Below, piece after piece: positions 1 through 6,202 of a stretch of 10,734 bases of DNA. Position numbers and translations under genes: made by a program. The stretch is taken from positions 1-10,734 of the forward strand of contig SFPN01000045.1 of NCBI GenBank assembly GCA_004551945.1, written 5' to 3'. The stretch comes from Clostridiales bacterium. Lineage in GTDB: Bacteria > Bacillota > Clostridia > Oscillospirales > Oscillospiraceae. How positions within the stretch are numbered: the stretch's first letter is position 1; the number at the start of each line of letters is the position of its first letter. A model generated the notes under the pieces. The model did not search any database and was not told where the DNA came from. It saw only the letters and a program-made list of their open reading frames with translations.

Positions 1-107
1 ATACAACAACTTCCCTATGAGACCCCTCGCCTGGCACTCTCCTTTACAGGTCCTCTCCGCTTTCCCGAATGTGTAACACATCATTGACAAACCTACAAAA
101 TCAATGC

Positions 108-860
108 TCACTCCGGGGCCAGGAAAAAGGCTAAGGCGCTCTCCAGCACCTGCTCCAGTTCCCCCGGGCCCATGAGCCGGTGCTCTCCCCCGGGGATCTC
201 CACCAGCCGGGCGCCGAATTGCCGGGCAAAGCGCCGGGCATCCTCCGCAGGGGCCACGTCGTCCTGTCCTCCATGGATCATTTGCAGGCGGGCAGGGCCC
301 ATGGAGTCATACCGGAACAGGTCGTGATCCTCCAGATCCTGAAGGAAGGCACGGGTGATGCGCATCTCCCGCACATAGTCATAATCCGGGACAAAATAGC
401 CCCGACGGTCCAGGTCCGCCTCCGCCCGGGCGTCCACCCAGCTCTGCACCAGCTTGGGCATGGTCACGGCGGCGGAGCGCAGAAAGGCCCGTCTCCCCTG
501 CCCCCGGCCTGACGCCAGGTAGAGCAGGGTGATATACGCCCCGAAGCTGGAGCCGAAGTAGCCCACCCGGACCCCGGGCAGATGGGCGCGGACGTGCTCC
601 TCCACCACCGCCAGGTCCTCCAGGCAGAAGGGCACCCGCAGCCCCTCCTGCCACACGGGGCTCTCCCCGTGGGAGGGAAAATCAAAGCTGTACACCCCGA
701 TGCCGTGCCGGGGCAGGGTCTCGTTCAGGGCCTGGACCATAGGGCTTTTCTTGCTGCTGCCAAAGCCGTGGCAGACGATGACGGCCCGGTTCTCCCCGTT
801 TAAGCAGTTGTGGCAGGGGATGGCATAGCCCTGCCGGCTGGTGAGCACTTCCTTTTTCAT
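108..860 (-). CDS. Alpha/beta-hydrolase family protein (250 aa)
   Basis: A cytosolic serine hydrolase of the alpha/beta fold, probably an esterase or peptidase-like enzyme; the substrate cannot be read from the sequence. Visible parts are the HGFGSS oxyanion-hole motif at residues 31-36, the nucleophile elbow G-S-S-F-G at 103-107 with Ser105, an HGGQD acid motif at 196-200 with Asp200, and the catalytic His227 in GGEHRL. Length and motif order suit the serine-aminopeptidase/dienelactone-hydrolase branch. No signal peptide or membrane segment is seen. The ATG start is supported by AGGAGG at 867-872, six bases upstream. It is transcribed alone, away from the ferritin gene. Fold assignment is firm; the specific reaction is unknown. 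Confidence 0.88.
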   Translation of the reverse strand: MKKEVLTSRQGYAIPCHNCLNGENRAVIVCHGFGSSKKSPMVQALNETLPRHGIGVYSFDFPSHGESPVWQEGLRVPFCLEDLAVVEEHVRAHLPGVRVGYFGSSFGAYITLLYLASGRGQGRRAFLRSAAVTMPKLVQSWVDARAEADLDRRGYFVPDYDYVREMRITRAFLQDLEDHDLFRYDSMGPARLQMIHGGQDDVAPAEDARRFARQFGARLVEIPGGEHRLMGPGELEQVLESALAFFLAPE

Positions 861-884
861 GGCGCGCCTCCTCTCTTCTGTTTT

Positions 885-913
885 ATTTTGACACAGGCAG
901 GCCCGGCCGTCAA
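885..913 (-). promoter_or_regulatory. Promoter of the alpha/beta-hydrolase gene
   Basis: On the minus strand TTGACG (913-908) and CAAAAT (890-885) are separated by exactly 17 bases, putting the start of transcription near 878, just ahead of the ribosome site at 867-872. The -35 matches consensus at five of six positions and the -10 at four. Confidence 0.5.
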
Positions 914-923
914 GGGGCTTGAC
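909..923. promoter_or_regulatory. Inverted repeat over the hydrolase -35 box
   Basis: GTCAAG (909-914) and CTTGAC (918-923) form a perfect six-base inverted repeat around GGG. It overlaps the hydrolase -35 box. On plus it also creates TTGACA (919-924), but the nearest -10-like CATAAT (945-950) is 20 bases away, too far for a normal promoter. It may be a repressor site or only the chance product of back-to-back -35-like boxes. Confidence 0.3.
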
Positions 924-996
924 AACCTACCGGCTTTGTGCCATCATAATGCGCAGAACGAGAGTTTCCCGTTAATAACCCCGGAAAGCTGGGCAA

Positions 997-1043
997 AGCA
1001 TTGTGACAAAATCACGGAAACCCCCGGTTTTCAATGCTATAGT
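997..1043 (+). promoter_or_regulatory. Ferritin promoter region with nested inverted repeats
   Basis: A -10 element TATAGT (1038-1043) is preceded by TGC (1035-1037), an extended -10; no good -35 lies 17 bases upstream. A perfect seven-base inverted repeat AGCATTG (997-1003)/CAATGCT (1032-1038) ends in the -10 box. Inside it are TGTGA-N5-TCACG (1002-1016) and AAACC-CCC-GGTTT (1018-1030). A weak -35 plus dyad symmetry suggests a regulated promoter, perhaps responding to iron or oxygen. The regulator cannot be named. Confidence 0.42.
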
Positions 1044-1084
1044 AAAACCATAATAGCGTTGCAATTAAGAAAGGAGCTTATACC

Positions 1085-1597
1085 ATGCTGAAGAAAGAAG
1101 TTTCCGCTCTGCTGGAACAGCAGATCAACAAAGAACTGTACTCCGCCTACCTCTATCTGGACATCTCCAACTACTACTATGCCAAGAACCTGAACGGGTT
1201 CGGCAACTGGTTCAAGATCCAGGCCCAGGAAGAGCAGGACCACGCTCTGCTGTTTCTGACCTATCTGCAGAACAACGGCGAGGCTCCCAAGCTGGCAGCC
1301 ATTGCCGCTCCCGACAAGACCTTCTCCAACTTCCGTGATCCCCTGGCTGCCGCCCTGGAGCACGAGGAGTATGTCACCTCCCTCATCAACGCCATCTATG
1401 CCGAGGCCATCAAGGCCAACGACTTCCGCACCCTCCAGTTCCTGGATTGGTTCGTGAAGGAGCAGGGCGAGGAGGAAAAGAACACCAACGACCTGCTGGG
1501 CCGGTTCGACCTGTTCGGCTCCGACCTGAAGAGCCTGTACGCCCTGGACGCCGAGCTGGCTTCCCGGACCTACAGCGCACCCTCCCTGACTCTGTAA
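1085..1597 (+). CDS. ftnA: Non-haem bacterial ferritin (170 aa)
   Basis: Ferritin subunit that oxidises Fe(II) and stores iron as a mineral core in a hollow, normally 24-subunit, cytosolic cage. The four-helix-bundle sequence keeps the ferroxidase residues at the same numbers as Escherichia coli FtnA: Glu17, Glu50, His53, Glu94, Gln127 and Glu130, plus Tyr24. Glu49, Glu126 and Glu129 suggest that the third iron site is kept too. No haem-binding Met is needed for this class, so bacterioferritin is unlikely. The length is typical. The ATG has AAAGGAG at 1070-1076, eight bases upstream. It is a single-gene unit with its own regulated-looking promoter and a strong terminator. In an anaerobe it would also limit iron-driven oxidative damage (inference). 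Confidence 0.95.
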   Translation: MLKKEVSALLEQQINKELYSAYLYLDISNYYYAKNLNGFGNWFKIQAQEEQDHALLFLTYLQNNGEAPKLAAIAAPDKTFSNFRDPLAAALEHEEYVTSLINAIYAEAIKANDFRTLQFLDWFVKEQGEEEKNTNDLLGRFDLFGSDLKSLYALDAELASRTYSAPSLTL

Positions 1598-1614
1598 GGC
1601 ACGTTGTTACACTG

Positions 1615-1649
1615 GCCCCTCCGCCGGGAAACCGGCAGAGGGGCTTTTT
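1615..1649 (+). terminator. Intrinsic terminator of the ferritin gene
   Basis: A 13-position stem (1615-1627 with 1632-1644, one C/A mismatch) closes a GAAA loop and is followed by TTTTT (1645-1649). It lies 17 bases after the ferritin stop codon. Confidence 0.9.
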
Positions 1650-1662
1650 CTCGCTCCGCCCC

Positions 1663-1691
1663 TTGCGGAGCGGCCCGGAATCCGATATGAT
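1663..1691 (+). promoter_or_regulatory. Putative promoter of the lipid kinase gene
   Basis: TTGCGG (1663-1668) and TATGAT (1686-1691) are 17 bases apart, just after the ferritin terminator. The -10 is good and the -35 modest. An upstream in-frame ATG at 1687 lies inside this -10 box, which argues for the later start codon at 1747. Confidence 0.45.
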
Positions 1692-1746
1692 GAGGGCAGA
1701 GAGAGAACTACCCGGGCTTACCGCCCGGCAGGATGGAGCGTCGCCC

Positions 1747-2718
1747 ATGAAAAGCGTGTTTATTGTAAACCCTGTGGCGGGAGGCCGGGACATCAGCAAC
1801 GCACTGGCCCAGACCCTGGCCCAGGCTGTTAGCCGGATGGACCTGGGCCAGGACACCTACGCCATCACCCGCACCACCCACGCCGGACACGCCAAAAAGC
1901 TGGCGGAGGAATACGCCCGCACCGGGGAGCCGGTCCGCCTCTTCGCCGTGGGAGGCGACGGCACCTTCAACGAGGTGATCAGCGGGGCTTACCCCTATAA
2001 AAACGCCGCCGTGGGCTGCATTCCCTACGGCAGCGGCAACGACTTTCTCCGGAACTTCGGCACCAAGGAGGAGTTTCTGGACCTGGCCGGCCAGCTCACC
2101 GGCGGGGAGCTGGACATTGACCTGATGCAGACGGAGTATGGCGTGGGGGCGGCCATCTGCTCGGCGGGGCTGGACGCCCAGATCGCCCACGGCATCCCCA
2201 AGTTCCGCCGCCTGCCCCTGTGCGGCGGGGAGATGGCCTACCGGCTGTCCATCCTGGAGCAGCTCATGGGGCCCCTGGGGCGGCGGCTCACCCTGACACT
2301 GGACGGGGTGCCCTTCACCCAGGACTGCCTCATGACCGCCATCTGCAACGGGGGCTACTACGGCGGGGGCTTCCACGCCGCCCCGGAGTGCCGGATGGAC
2401 GACGGCCTGCTGGACGTGATGGTGGTGCGCAAGGCCAGCCTGCTGCGCATTGCCCGGATGCTGCCCCTGTACCAGAAGGGAAAGCACATCCAGGCGGGCC
2501 AGGTGATCCCCAAGCTGCGGAAGCACGTGGAGTTTCACCGCTGCCGCTCGGTGGAGCTGACCCTGGCGGACAACCCGGAAAAGCCCATCATCATCACCGT
2601 GGACGGCGAGTGCCGCCCCGCCCCGGGGCTGACCGTGAAGCTCCTCCCCCTGGCCGGGCGCATCGTGCTGCCGGCCAAGGTGTTTGCCCGGCACAGGGCG
2701 GCGGTTTTGCGGGGGTAA
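1747..2718 (+). CDS. Diacylglycerol kinase family lipid kinase (323 aa)
   Basis: Cytosolic or membrane-associated lipid kinase of the DagK/YegS/sphingosine-kinase fold, which moves phosphate from ATP to a lipid such as diacylglycerol and so recycles lipid head-group waste into phosphatidic acid. The N-terminal catalytic domain shows NPVAGG (8-13), the nucleotide-binding GGDGT (69-73) followed by FNEV, and GSGNDF (95-100). The C-terminal beta-sandwich domain shows MDDGLLDV (217-224) and VDGE (285-288). Length is normal for the family. The open frame reaches back into the ferritin gene, but ATG 1747 is chosen because GGAG (1735-1738) sits eight bases before it and the protein then begins as the family does (MKSVFIVNPVAGG). 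Whether the substrate is diacylglycerol, undecaprenol or another lipid is not visible. Confidence 0.9.
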   Translation: MKSVFIVNPVAGGRDISNALAQTLAQAVSRMDLGQDTYAITRTTHAGHAKKLAEEYARTGEPVRLFAVGGDGTFNEVISGAYPYKNAAVGCIPYGSGNDFLRNFGTKEEFLDLAGQLTGGELDIDLMQTEYGVGAAICSAGLDAQIAHGIPKFRRLPLCGGEMAYRLSILEQLMGPLGRRLTLTLDGVPFTQDCLMTAICNGGYYGGGFHAAPECRMDDGLLDVMVVRKASLLRIARMLPLYQKGKHIQAGQVIPKLRKHVEFHRCRSVELTLADNPEKPIIITVDGECRPAPGLTVKLLPLAGRIVLPAKVFARHRAAVLRG

Positions 2719-2744
2719 GGCAGATTTGCCCTGCCTGGCAGAGG

Positions 2745-2779
2745 AAAAAACACCCCATCGGAGTGCTCCGATGGGGTGT
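2745..2779 (-). terminator. Intrinsic terminator of the por operon
   Basis: A perfect 14-base stem (2750-2763 with 2766-2779) with a two-base centre is followed on the minus strand by six U (plus-strand AAAAAA at 2745-2750). It lies 24 bases after the porB stop codon. The stem may also slow transcripts arriving from the lipid kinase gene on plus, but there is no T run on that side. Confidence 0.88.
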
Positions 2780-2803
2780 CGTGTCATCCATGCTGTCTTA
2801 TCG

Positions 2804-3742
2804 TCAGCCCTGGCATTTTGCCAGCAGCTTTTCCCAGTTTTCGTCCACGTTCTGCTGCACGTCTTCGATCATCCACTCGTTGCCGGGCTTGAACATGTGG
2901 CGGAACCGGCCCTGCATGCGCAGGTACTCCTCCACGGGGAGCTTCTTCCTGGGCTCATAGCTTAACCGCCAGACCCCGTTCTCCACCTCGAACAGAGGCC
3001 AGACGCAGGTCTCCACCGCCAGCTTGCAGATCTCCGGCAGCTTCTCCGTGGGGTACTCCCAGCCACGGGGACAGGGCGCCATAATGTTCAGGAAGGCAGG
3101 ACCAGGGGTGTAGATGGCCTTCTGAGCCTTGGTGTACAGGTCCCGGAAGTTGCCTATAAATGTGGTCTGGGCCACATAGGGCACGTTGTGGGCGGCGATG
3201 ATGTCCGTCAGGTTCTTTTTGTTCTGGCTCTTGCCGGGAACCGCCGAGCCCACGGGAGAGGTGGTGGCGTTGGCAAACCGGGGGGTGGAGGAGGAGCGCT
3301 GGATGCCGGTGTTCATGTAGGCCTCGTTGTCGTAGCACACATAGGTCAGGTCGTGGCCCCGCTCCATGGCCCCGGACAGGGACTGGAAGCCGATGTCGTA
3401 GGTGCCGCCGTCGCCGCCGAAGGTGATGAACTTTACCGTGTCGTCAATCTTGCCCCGGCGCTTAAGGGCCTTGTAGGCAGCCTCCACGCCGGACAGGCTG
3501 GCACCGGCGCTTTCAAAGGCGGTGTGGATGTAGCTGTCCTCATAGGCAGTATAGGGATACAGGAAGGAGCTGACCTCCAGGCAGCCGGTGGCGTTGCCCA
3601 CCACGGCCCGATCCTCTTCCTTCAGCGCCCGGAGAACCCCCCGGACGGCAATGCCTGCGCCGCAGCCGGCGCAGAGACGGTGGCCGGGGGCGAAACGCTC
3701 CTTCTTTTCCAGTGTATGTTTAAAATTGTAGGTTCTTTCCAT
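2804..3742 (-). CDS. porB: 2-oxoacid:ferredoxin oxidoreductase, beta subunit (312 aa)
   Basis: Thiamine-diphosphate and [4Fe-4S] subunit of a four-subunit 2-oxoacid:ferredoxin oxidoreductase, which interconverts a 2-oxoacid plus CoA with an acyl-CoA plus CO2 using ferredoxin. Cluster ligands are visible as Cys24, Cys27, Cys54 and Cys224. The thiamine-diphosphate/Mg motif is GGDGGTYDIG (109-118) followed by NEAYMNTG (139-146). The stretch IQRSSSTP and a later SPVG resemble pyruvate synthase PorB more than 2-oxoglutarate enzymes, but pyruvate, 2-oxobutyrate and branched-chain oxoacids are hard to separate by eye. The gene starts six bases after porA, and its ribosome site AGGGGG lies in the last porA codons. 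It is the last gene of the operon, before a strong terminator. Confidence 0.92.
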   Translation of the reverse strand: MERTYNFKHTLEKKERFAPGHRLCAGCGAGIAVRGVLRALKEEDRAVVGNATGCLEVSSFLYPYTAYEDSYIHTAFESAGASLSGVEAAYKALKRRGKIDDTVKFITFGGDGGTYDIGFQSLSGAMERGHDLTYVCYDNEAYMNTGIQRSSSTPRFANATTSPVGSAVPGKSQNKKNLTDIIAAHNVPYVAQTTFIGNFRDLYTKAQKAIYTPGPAFLNIMAPCPRGWEYPTEKLPEICKLAVETCVWPLFEVENGVWRLSYEPRKKLPVEEYLRMQGRFRHMFKPGNEWMIEDVQQNVDENWEKLLAKCQG

Positions 3743-3748
3743 GGTCTC

Positions 3749-4930
3749 TTACCCCCTCTGTCCCATGTGTGTGTAGGTGGGGCCCAGGTCTCCGCCGGCG
3801 GCAATGTCCAGCAGACGGCGATAGATCCCTTCAAAGTGCTCCGGGGTCACGTCCCGGCCGCCCAGGCCGTAGACATAGCCCACGGTGCGGGGACGGGGCT
3901 CCAGGTCGTACAGGGCAGCCCGGACCTCAGAGAAGAGAGGGCCGCCATGGGCGGAAAAGCTCTCGGCCTTGTCCATAATGGCCAGGGCCTTTACATTGGC
4001 CAGGGCCTGGGCCAGCTCCTCTGCAGGGAAGGGGCGAAACACCCGGATCTTGATGAGGCCCGCCTTGACCCCCTGCTCCCGCAGGGCGTTCACCGCCGCC
4101 TTGGCGGTGCCGGCGCTGGAGCCGATGAGAACCAGGGCCACCTCCGCATCCTCCATCTGGTATTCTTCAAACAGGCCGTACCTGCGGCCGGTGAGCTGTT
4201 CAAACTCGGCGGCTACCTCCAGGATGCGCTTCTTGGCCCCCTTCATGGCCTCCGCCTGCTGGACCTTGTGCTCCATGTAATGGCAGCCCAGATCGTAGGG
4301 GCCGATGGCCAGGGGATTTTCCTTCTTCAGCAGGTAGTTTTCCGGCTGGTACTCCCCCACGAACTTCTTCACGGACTCGGTGTCCAGAAGGGTGATGTTC
4401 TCCAGGGCGTGGCTGGTGATGAAGCCGTCCTGGCAGATCATCACCGGCAGGCGCACGTCGGGGTGCTCCCCGATGGGCATGGCCTGGAGGAAGTTGTCGT
4501 AGGCCTCCTGATTGTTCTCGGCATAGATCTGAATCCAGCCGGCGTCCCGGATGCCCATGGAGTCGGAGTGGTCGTTGTTGATGTTGATGGGGCCGGACAG
4601 GGCACGGTTCACGCAGGCCAGGGTGATGGGCAGGCGGCTGGAGGCCGCCACATACATCATCTCATACATGAGAGCCAGGCCGCAGGAGGAGGTTGCGGTC
4701 ACCGAACGGGCGCCGGCGGCCTCCGCCCCGATGCAGGCGGACATGGAGCTGTGCTCAGACTCCACCGGCACAAACTCGGTGTTGACCTCCCCGTTGGCCA
4801 CATACTGGGCGAAATACTGGGGGATCTCCGTGGAGGGGGTGATGGGGAAAGCCGCCATCACGTCGGGATCAATCTGCTTCATGGCAAAGGCGATGGCCTC
4901 GTTGCCGGAGAGACGGTCGTTATAATTCAT
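3749..4930 (-). CDS. porA: 2-oxoacid:ferredoxin oxidoreductase, alpha subunit (393 aa)
   Basis: Catalytic alpha subunit that together with PorB forms the thiamine-diphosphate active site. The N-terminal pyrimidine-binding domain carries the typical PITPSTEIP (29-37) and VESEHSSM (56-63) segments. Further on is the family stretch NRALSGPININNDHSDSM. The C-terminal domain carries KIRVFRPFP, the transketolase-C-like part. The length of about 390 residues is normal. Its ATG overlaps the porD stop codon in an ATGA arrangement (4927-4930), a sign of coupled translation. No iron-sulfur Cys motif is expected in this subunit and none is seen. The family call is firm; the preferred 2-oxoacid is not fixed by sequence alone. 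Confidence 0.93.
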   Translation of the reverse strand: MNYNDRLSGNEAIAFAMKQIDPDVMAAFPITPSTEIPQYFAQYVANGEVNTEFVPVESEHSSMSACIGAEAAGARSVTATSSCGLALMYEMMYVAASSRLPITLACVNRALSGPININNDHSDSMGIRDAGWIQIYAENNQEAYDNFLQAMPIGEHPDVRLPVMICQDGFITSHALENITLLDTESVKKFVGEYQPENYLLKKENPLAIGPYDLGCHYMEHKVQQAEAMKGAKKRILEVAAEFEQLTGRRYGLFEEYQMEDAEVALVLIGSSAGTAKAAVNALREQGVKAGLIKIRVFRPFPAEELAQALANVKALAIMDKAESFSAHGGPLFSEVRAALYDLEPRPRTVGYVYGLGGRDVTPEHFEGIYRRLLDIAAGGDLGPTYTHMGQRG

Positions 4931-5235
4931 GCCTGGCCACCTTCTTTCATAGACAGCGCCCCAAAGGGACAGACTTCGGTGCAGATGCCGCAGCCTTTGC
5001 AGTGGTAGTAATCAATGCCCAGCAGCTTGCCGCCTTCGACCGGCAGAGAGCTGTCCGGGCAGAAGGGCACGCACAGCAGGCAGTTGCGGCACTTCTCCGT
5101 GTCCAGCACCGGGGTGTTGGTGCGCCAGGCGCCGGTGTTCACCAGCTTGGAGGTGGCGGGCTCGTAGATTTCGCCCCCCAGGGTCATCTCCTGCCAGGTG
5201 CTGTGTTCTGTAATCTCTTTTGCGGACAGTTTCAT
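4927..5235 (-). CDS. porD: 2-oxoacid:ferredoxin oxidoreductase, delta subunit, 2x[4Fe-4S] ferredoxin type (102 aa)
   Basis: Electron-transfer subunit that carries electrons from the PorAB active site to free ferredoxin. Two classic cluster motifs are present: C49-x2-C52-x2-C55-x3-C59-P and C79-x2-C82-x2-C85-x3-C89-P. An N-terminal segment of about 45 residues (GGEIYEP...TGAWRT...P) is typical of PorD. The chosen ATG overlaps the porC stop codon (ATGA at 5232-5235), with AGGAGGT about nine bases upstream. A GTG 21 bases earlier would add seven residues, but they are translated from the ribosome site itself, so it is rejected. It is the second gene of the operon. Confidence 0.93.
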   Translation of the reverse strand: MKLSAKEITEHSTWQEMTLGGEIYEPATSKLVNTGAWRTNTPVLDTEKCRNCLLCVPFCPDSSLPVEGGKLLGIDYYHCKGCGICTEVCPFGALSMKEGGQA

Positions 5236-5816
5236 CCTGCCTGCACCTCCTCCCACGCTTTCTTCAGGGCCGCCATGTTGCCGGAGACCACCTGGGGCTT
5301 TGAGGCAAACTTGTGATGGAAGCTCTCCTCCATGTCCCCCATGAACTGCTGCTCCTCCAGCACGCCGCTGACCTTCACCGCCGCGCTGAGCATGGGGGTG
5401 TTGGGGAAATACCGGCCCAGGGTCTCCTCGGAGATCTTCCGGGCGTCAATGGTGCACACCCGGCCCTGCCAGCCCCGGAGCTTTTCCCGGATCTGGTCGG
5501 GGCTTTTCTCCGTGTTGACGATCACCGCGCCCCCGGCCTGAAGGCCGTGGGTCACGTCCACAGAGTCCAGCAGGGTCTCGTCCACCACCACCACATAGTC
5601 GGGCGCGTCGATGTTGCAGTGGACGCTGCACCGGGTGTCGCTGATGCGGTTGTAGGCTGTGATGGGCGCGCCCATGCGCTCGGGGCCGTACTCGGGAAAG
5701 CCCTGGACGAACTTGCCCGCGGCAAAGGCGGCATCCGCCAGGAGCAGGCAGGCCGTCTTGGCCCCCTGGCCGCCCCGGCCATGCCACCGAAATTCTACCA
5801 AACCTTGTTTCTTCAC
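5232..5816 (-). CDS. porC: 2-oxoacid:ferredoxin oxidoreductase, gamma subunit (194 aa, GTG start)
   Basis: Gamma subunit of the oxidoreductase, a structural and CoA-side domain. The N-terminus carries the family motif RWHGRGGQGAK (10-20), followed by QGFPEYGPERMGAP, both hallmarks of PorC/PorG/VorC. Length is normal for a separate gamma subunit. I chose GTG at 5816-5814 because GGGAGGG (5829-5823) precedes it by six bases and the protein then starts MKKQGLVEF, as in the family. The upstream in-frame ATG (5831-5829) overlaps this ribosome site and has none of its own. Starts still further upstream would read through the terminator. As first gene of porCDAB it lies only 25 bases after the T-box terminator and is directly controlled by it. 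Confidence 0.9.
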   Translation of the reverse strand: MKKQGLVEFRWHGRGGQGAKTACLLLADAAFAAGKFVQGFPEYGPERMGAPITAYNRISDTRCSVHCNIDAPDYVVVVDETLLDSVDVTHGLQAGGAVIVNTEKSPDQIREKLRGWQGRVCTIDARKISEETLGRYFPNTPMLSAAVKVSGVLEEQQFMGDMEESFHHKFASKPQVVSGNMAALKKAWEEVQAG

Positions 5817-5840
5817 GGAATTCCCTCCCATACTTACGTT

Positions 5841-5877
5841 AAAAAAAGCCTTCGTCCCCGTAAAAGGACGAAGGCTT
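5841..5877 (-). terminator. T-box-controlled intrinsic terminator
   Basis: A perfect 12-base stem (5877-5866 with 5857-5846) with an eight-base loop is followed by U residues down to 5841. Its 5' arm is the same strand that pairs with the T-box sequence in the antiterminator, so the two folds exclude each other. Confidence 0.95.
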
Positions 5878-6109
5878 AAAAAGTATCTTCGTTGTACCAC
5901 CTGTTACCTGCGTACCAACATACGCGCTCCCTGTAACGGGGGAATCCGGCAACGCCTACTGGCCCTGAGAGGGTGGTTCGGCATGCAGCTCAGGAGGGAT
6001 ATTCAGCCATCTGCGCTACTTCCTCCGGGCTTGCACCGTCCCCGGATCGCTGAGGGGTTCCGCAGAGCTTACTGTCTCCATCATCGCCATTTGATTGGTT
6101 GTTCACTTT
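5841..6109 (-). promoter_or_regulatory. T-box leader RNA (tRNA-sensing riboswitch), probable isoleucine type
   Basis: A leader on the minus strand with all the main T-box parts. Stem I starts near 6085. AGTA (6073-6070) faces GAA (6004-6002) as a loop-E motif, joined by AGC/GCT and TCTGCG/CGCAGA pairs and closed below by GGAG/CTCC (6079-6076 with 5996-5993). The distal arm is CCGGG/CCCGG with a GGTGCAA-type loop. After the specifier region comes TGAG and then the Stem II stretch AGTAGGC...CCGTTACAG. Stem III is GCGTA/TACGC (5925-5921 with 5914-5910). The T-box sequence is AGGTGGTACAACG (5902-5890), with UGGU (5899-5896) to pair with a tRNA ending ACCA. The antiterminator pairs ACGAAG (5892-5887) with CTTCGT and AGG with CCT, excluding the terminator. 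Specifier is best read as ATC (6000-5998). Uncharged tRNA should turn the por operon on. Confidence 0.93.
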
Positions 6110-6115
6110 AAAGCT

Positions 6116-6144
6116 ATTATATGCGCCTGCTGAAACGATGTCAA
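6116..6144 (-). promoter_or_regulatory. Consensus promoter of the T-box/por operon
   Basis: On the minus strand TTGACA (6144-6139) and TATAAT (6121-6116) are both perfect and 17 bases apart. Transcription should start near 6109. Such a strong constitutive promoter fits control by termination downstream and not at initiation. Confidence 0.92.
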
Positions 6145-6170
6145 CCGGCAAATCACCCTGTTTTTCCAGA

Positions 6171-6195
6171 AATGGACAAATGTTTTTGTCCCATT
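6171..6195 (-). terminator. Hairpin after the CbiE/CbiT-like gene, weak terminator candidate
   Basis: AATGGACAAA (6171-6180) pairs with the strand at 6185-6195 with one bulged base. It lies just after the stop codon of the minus-strand gene at 6203. No U run follows on minus, so it may instead stabilise the transcript end or be a weak terminator. It separates that gene from the por promoter. Confidence 0.3.
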
Positions 6196-6202
6196 CCCCC
6201 GC

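Noticed and set aside
1..107. Open frame on plus from base 1 to a stop at 85-87, possibly the end of an upstream gene
   Set aside because: Only 28 codons with no recognisable motif and no terminator after it; I cannot support a gene. GTGTAACAC near 71 is a small palindrome without further context.
919..950. A second plus-strand ferritin promoter, TTGACA with CATAAT
   Set aside because: The spacer is 20 bases, beyond the usual 16-18; kept only as part of the palindrome observation.
1447..1746. Upstream 100-codon extension of the lipid kinase into the ferritin gene
   Set aside because: It runs through the ferritin terminator and the candidate promoter; the ATG at 1747 has a ribosome site and matches the family N-terminus.
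3188..5008. A 606-codon open frame on plus opposite porA and porB
   Set aside because: It is the antisense shadow of the GC-rich por genes, is rich in G, H, V and A without any recognisable domain, and the minus strand holds four clear family members with ribosome sites.
5817..5900. Longer porC starting inside the T-box terminator
   Set aside because: The extra residues are translated from the terminator hairpin; the GTG at 5816 has GGGAGGG at proper spacing.
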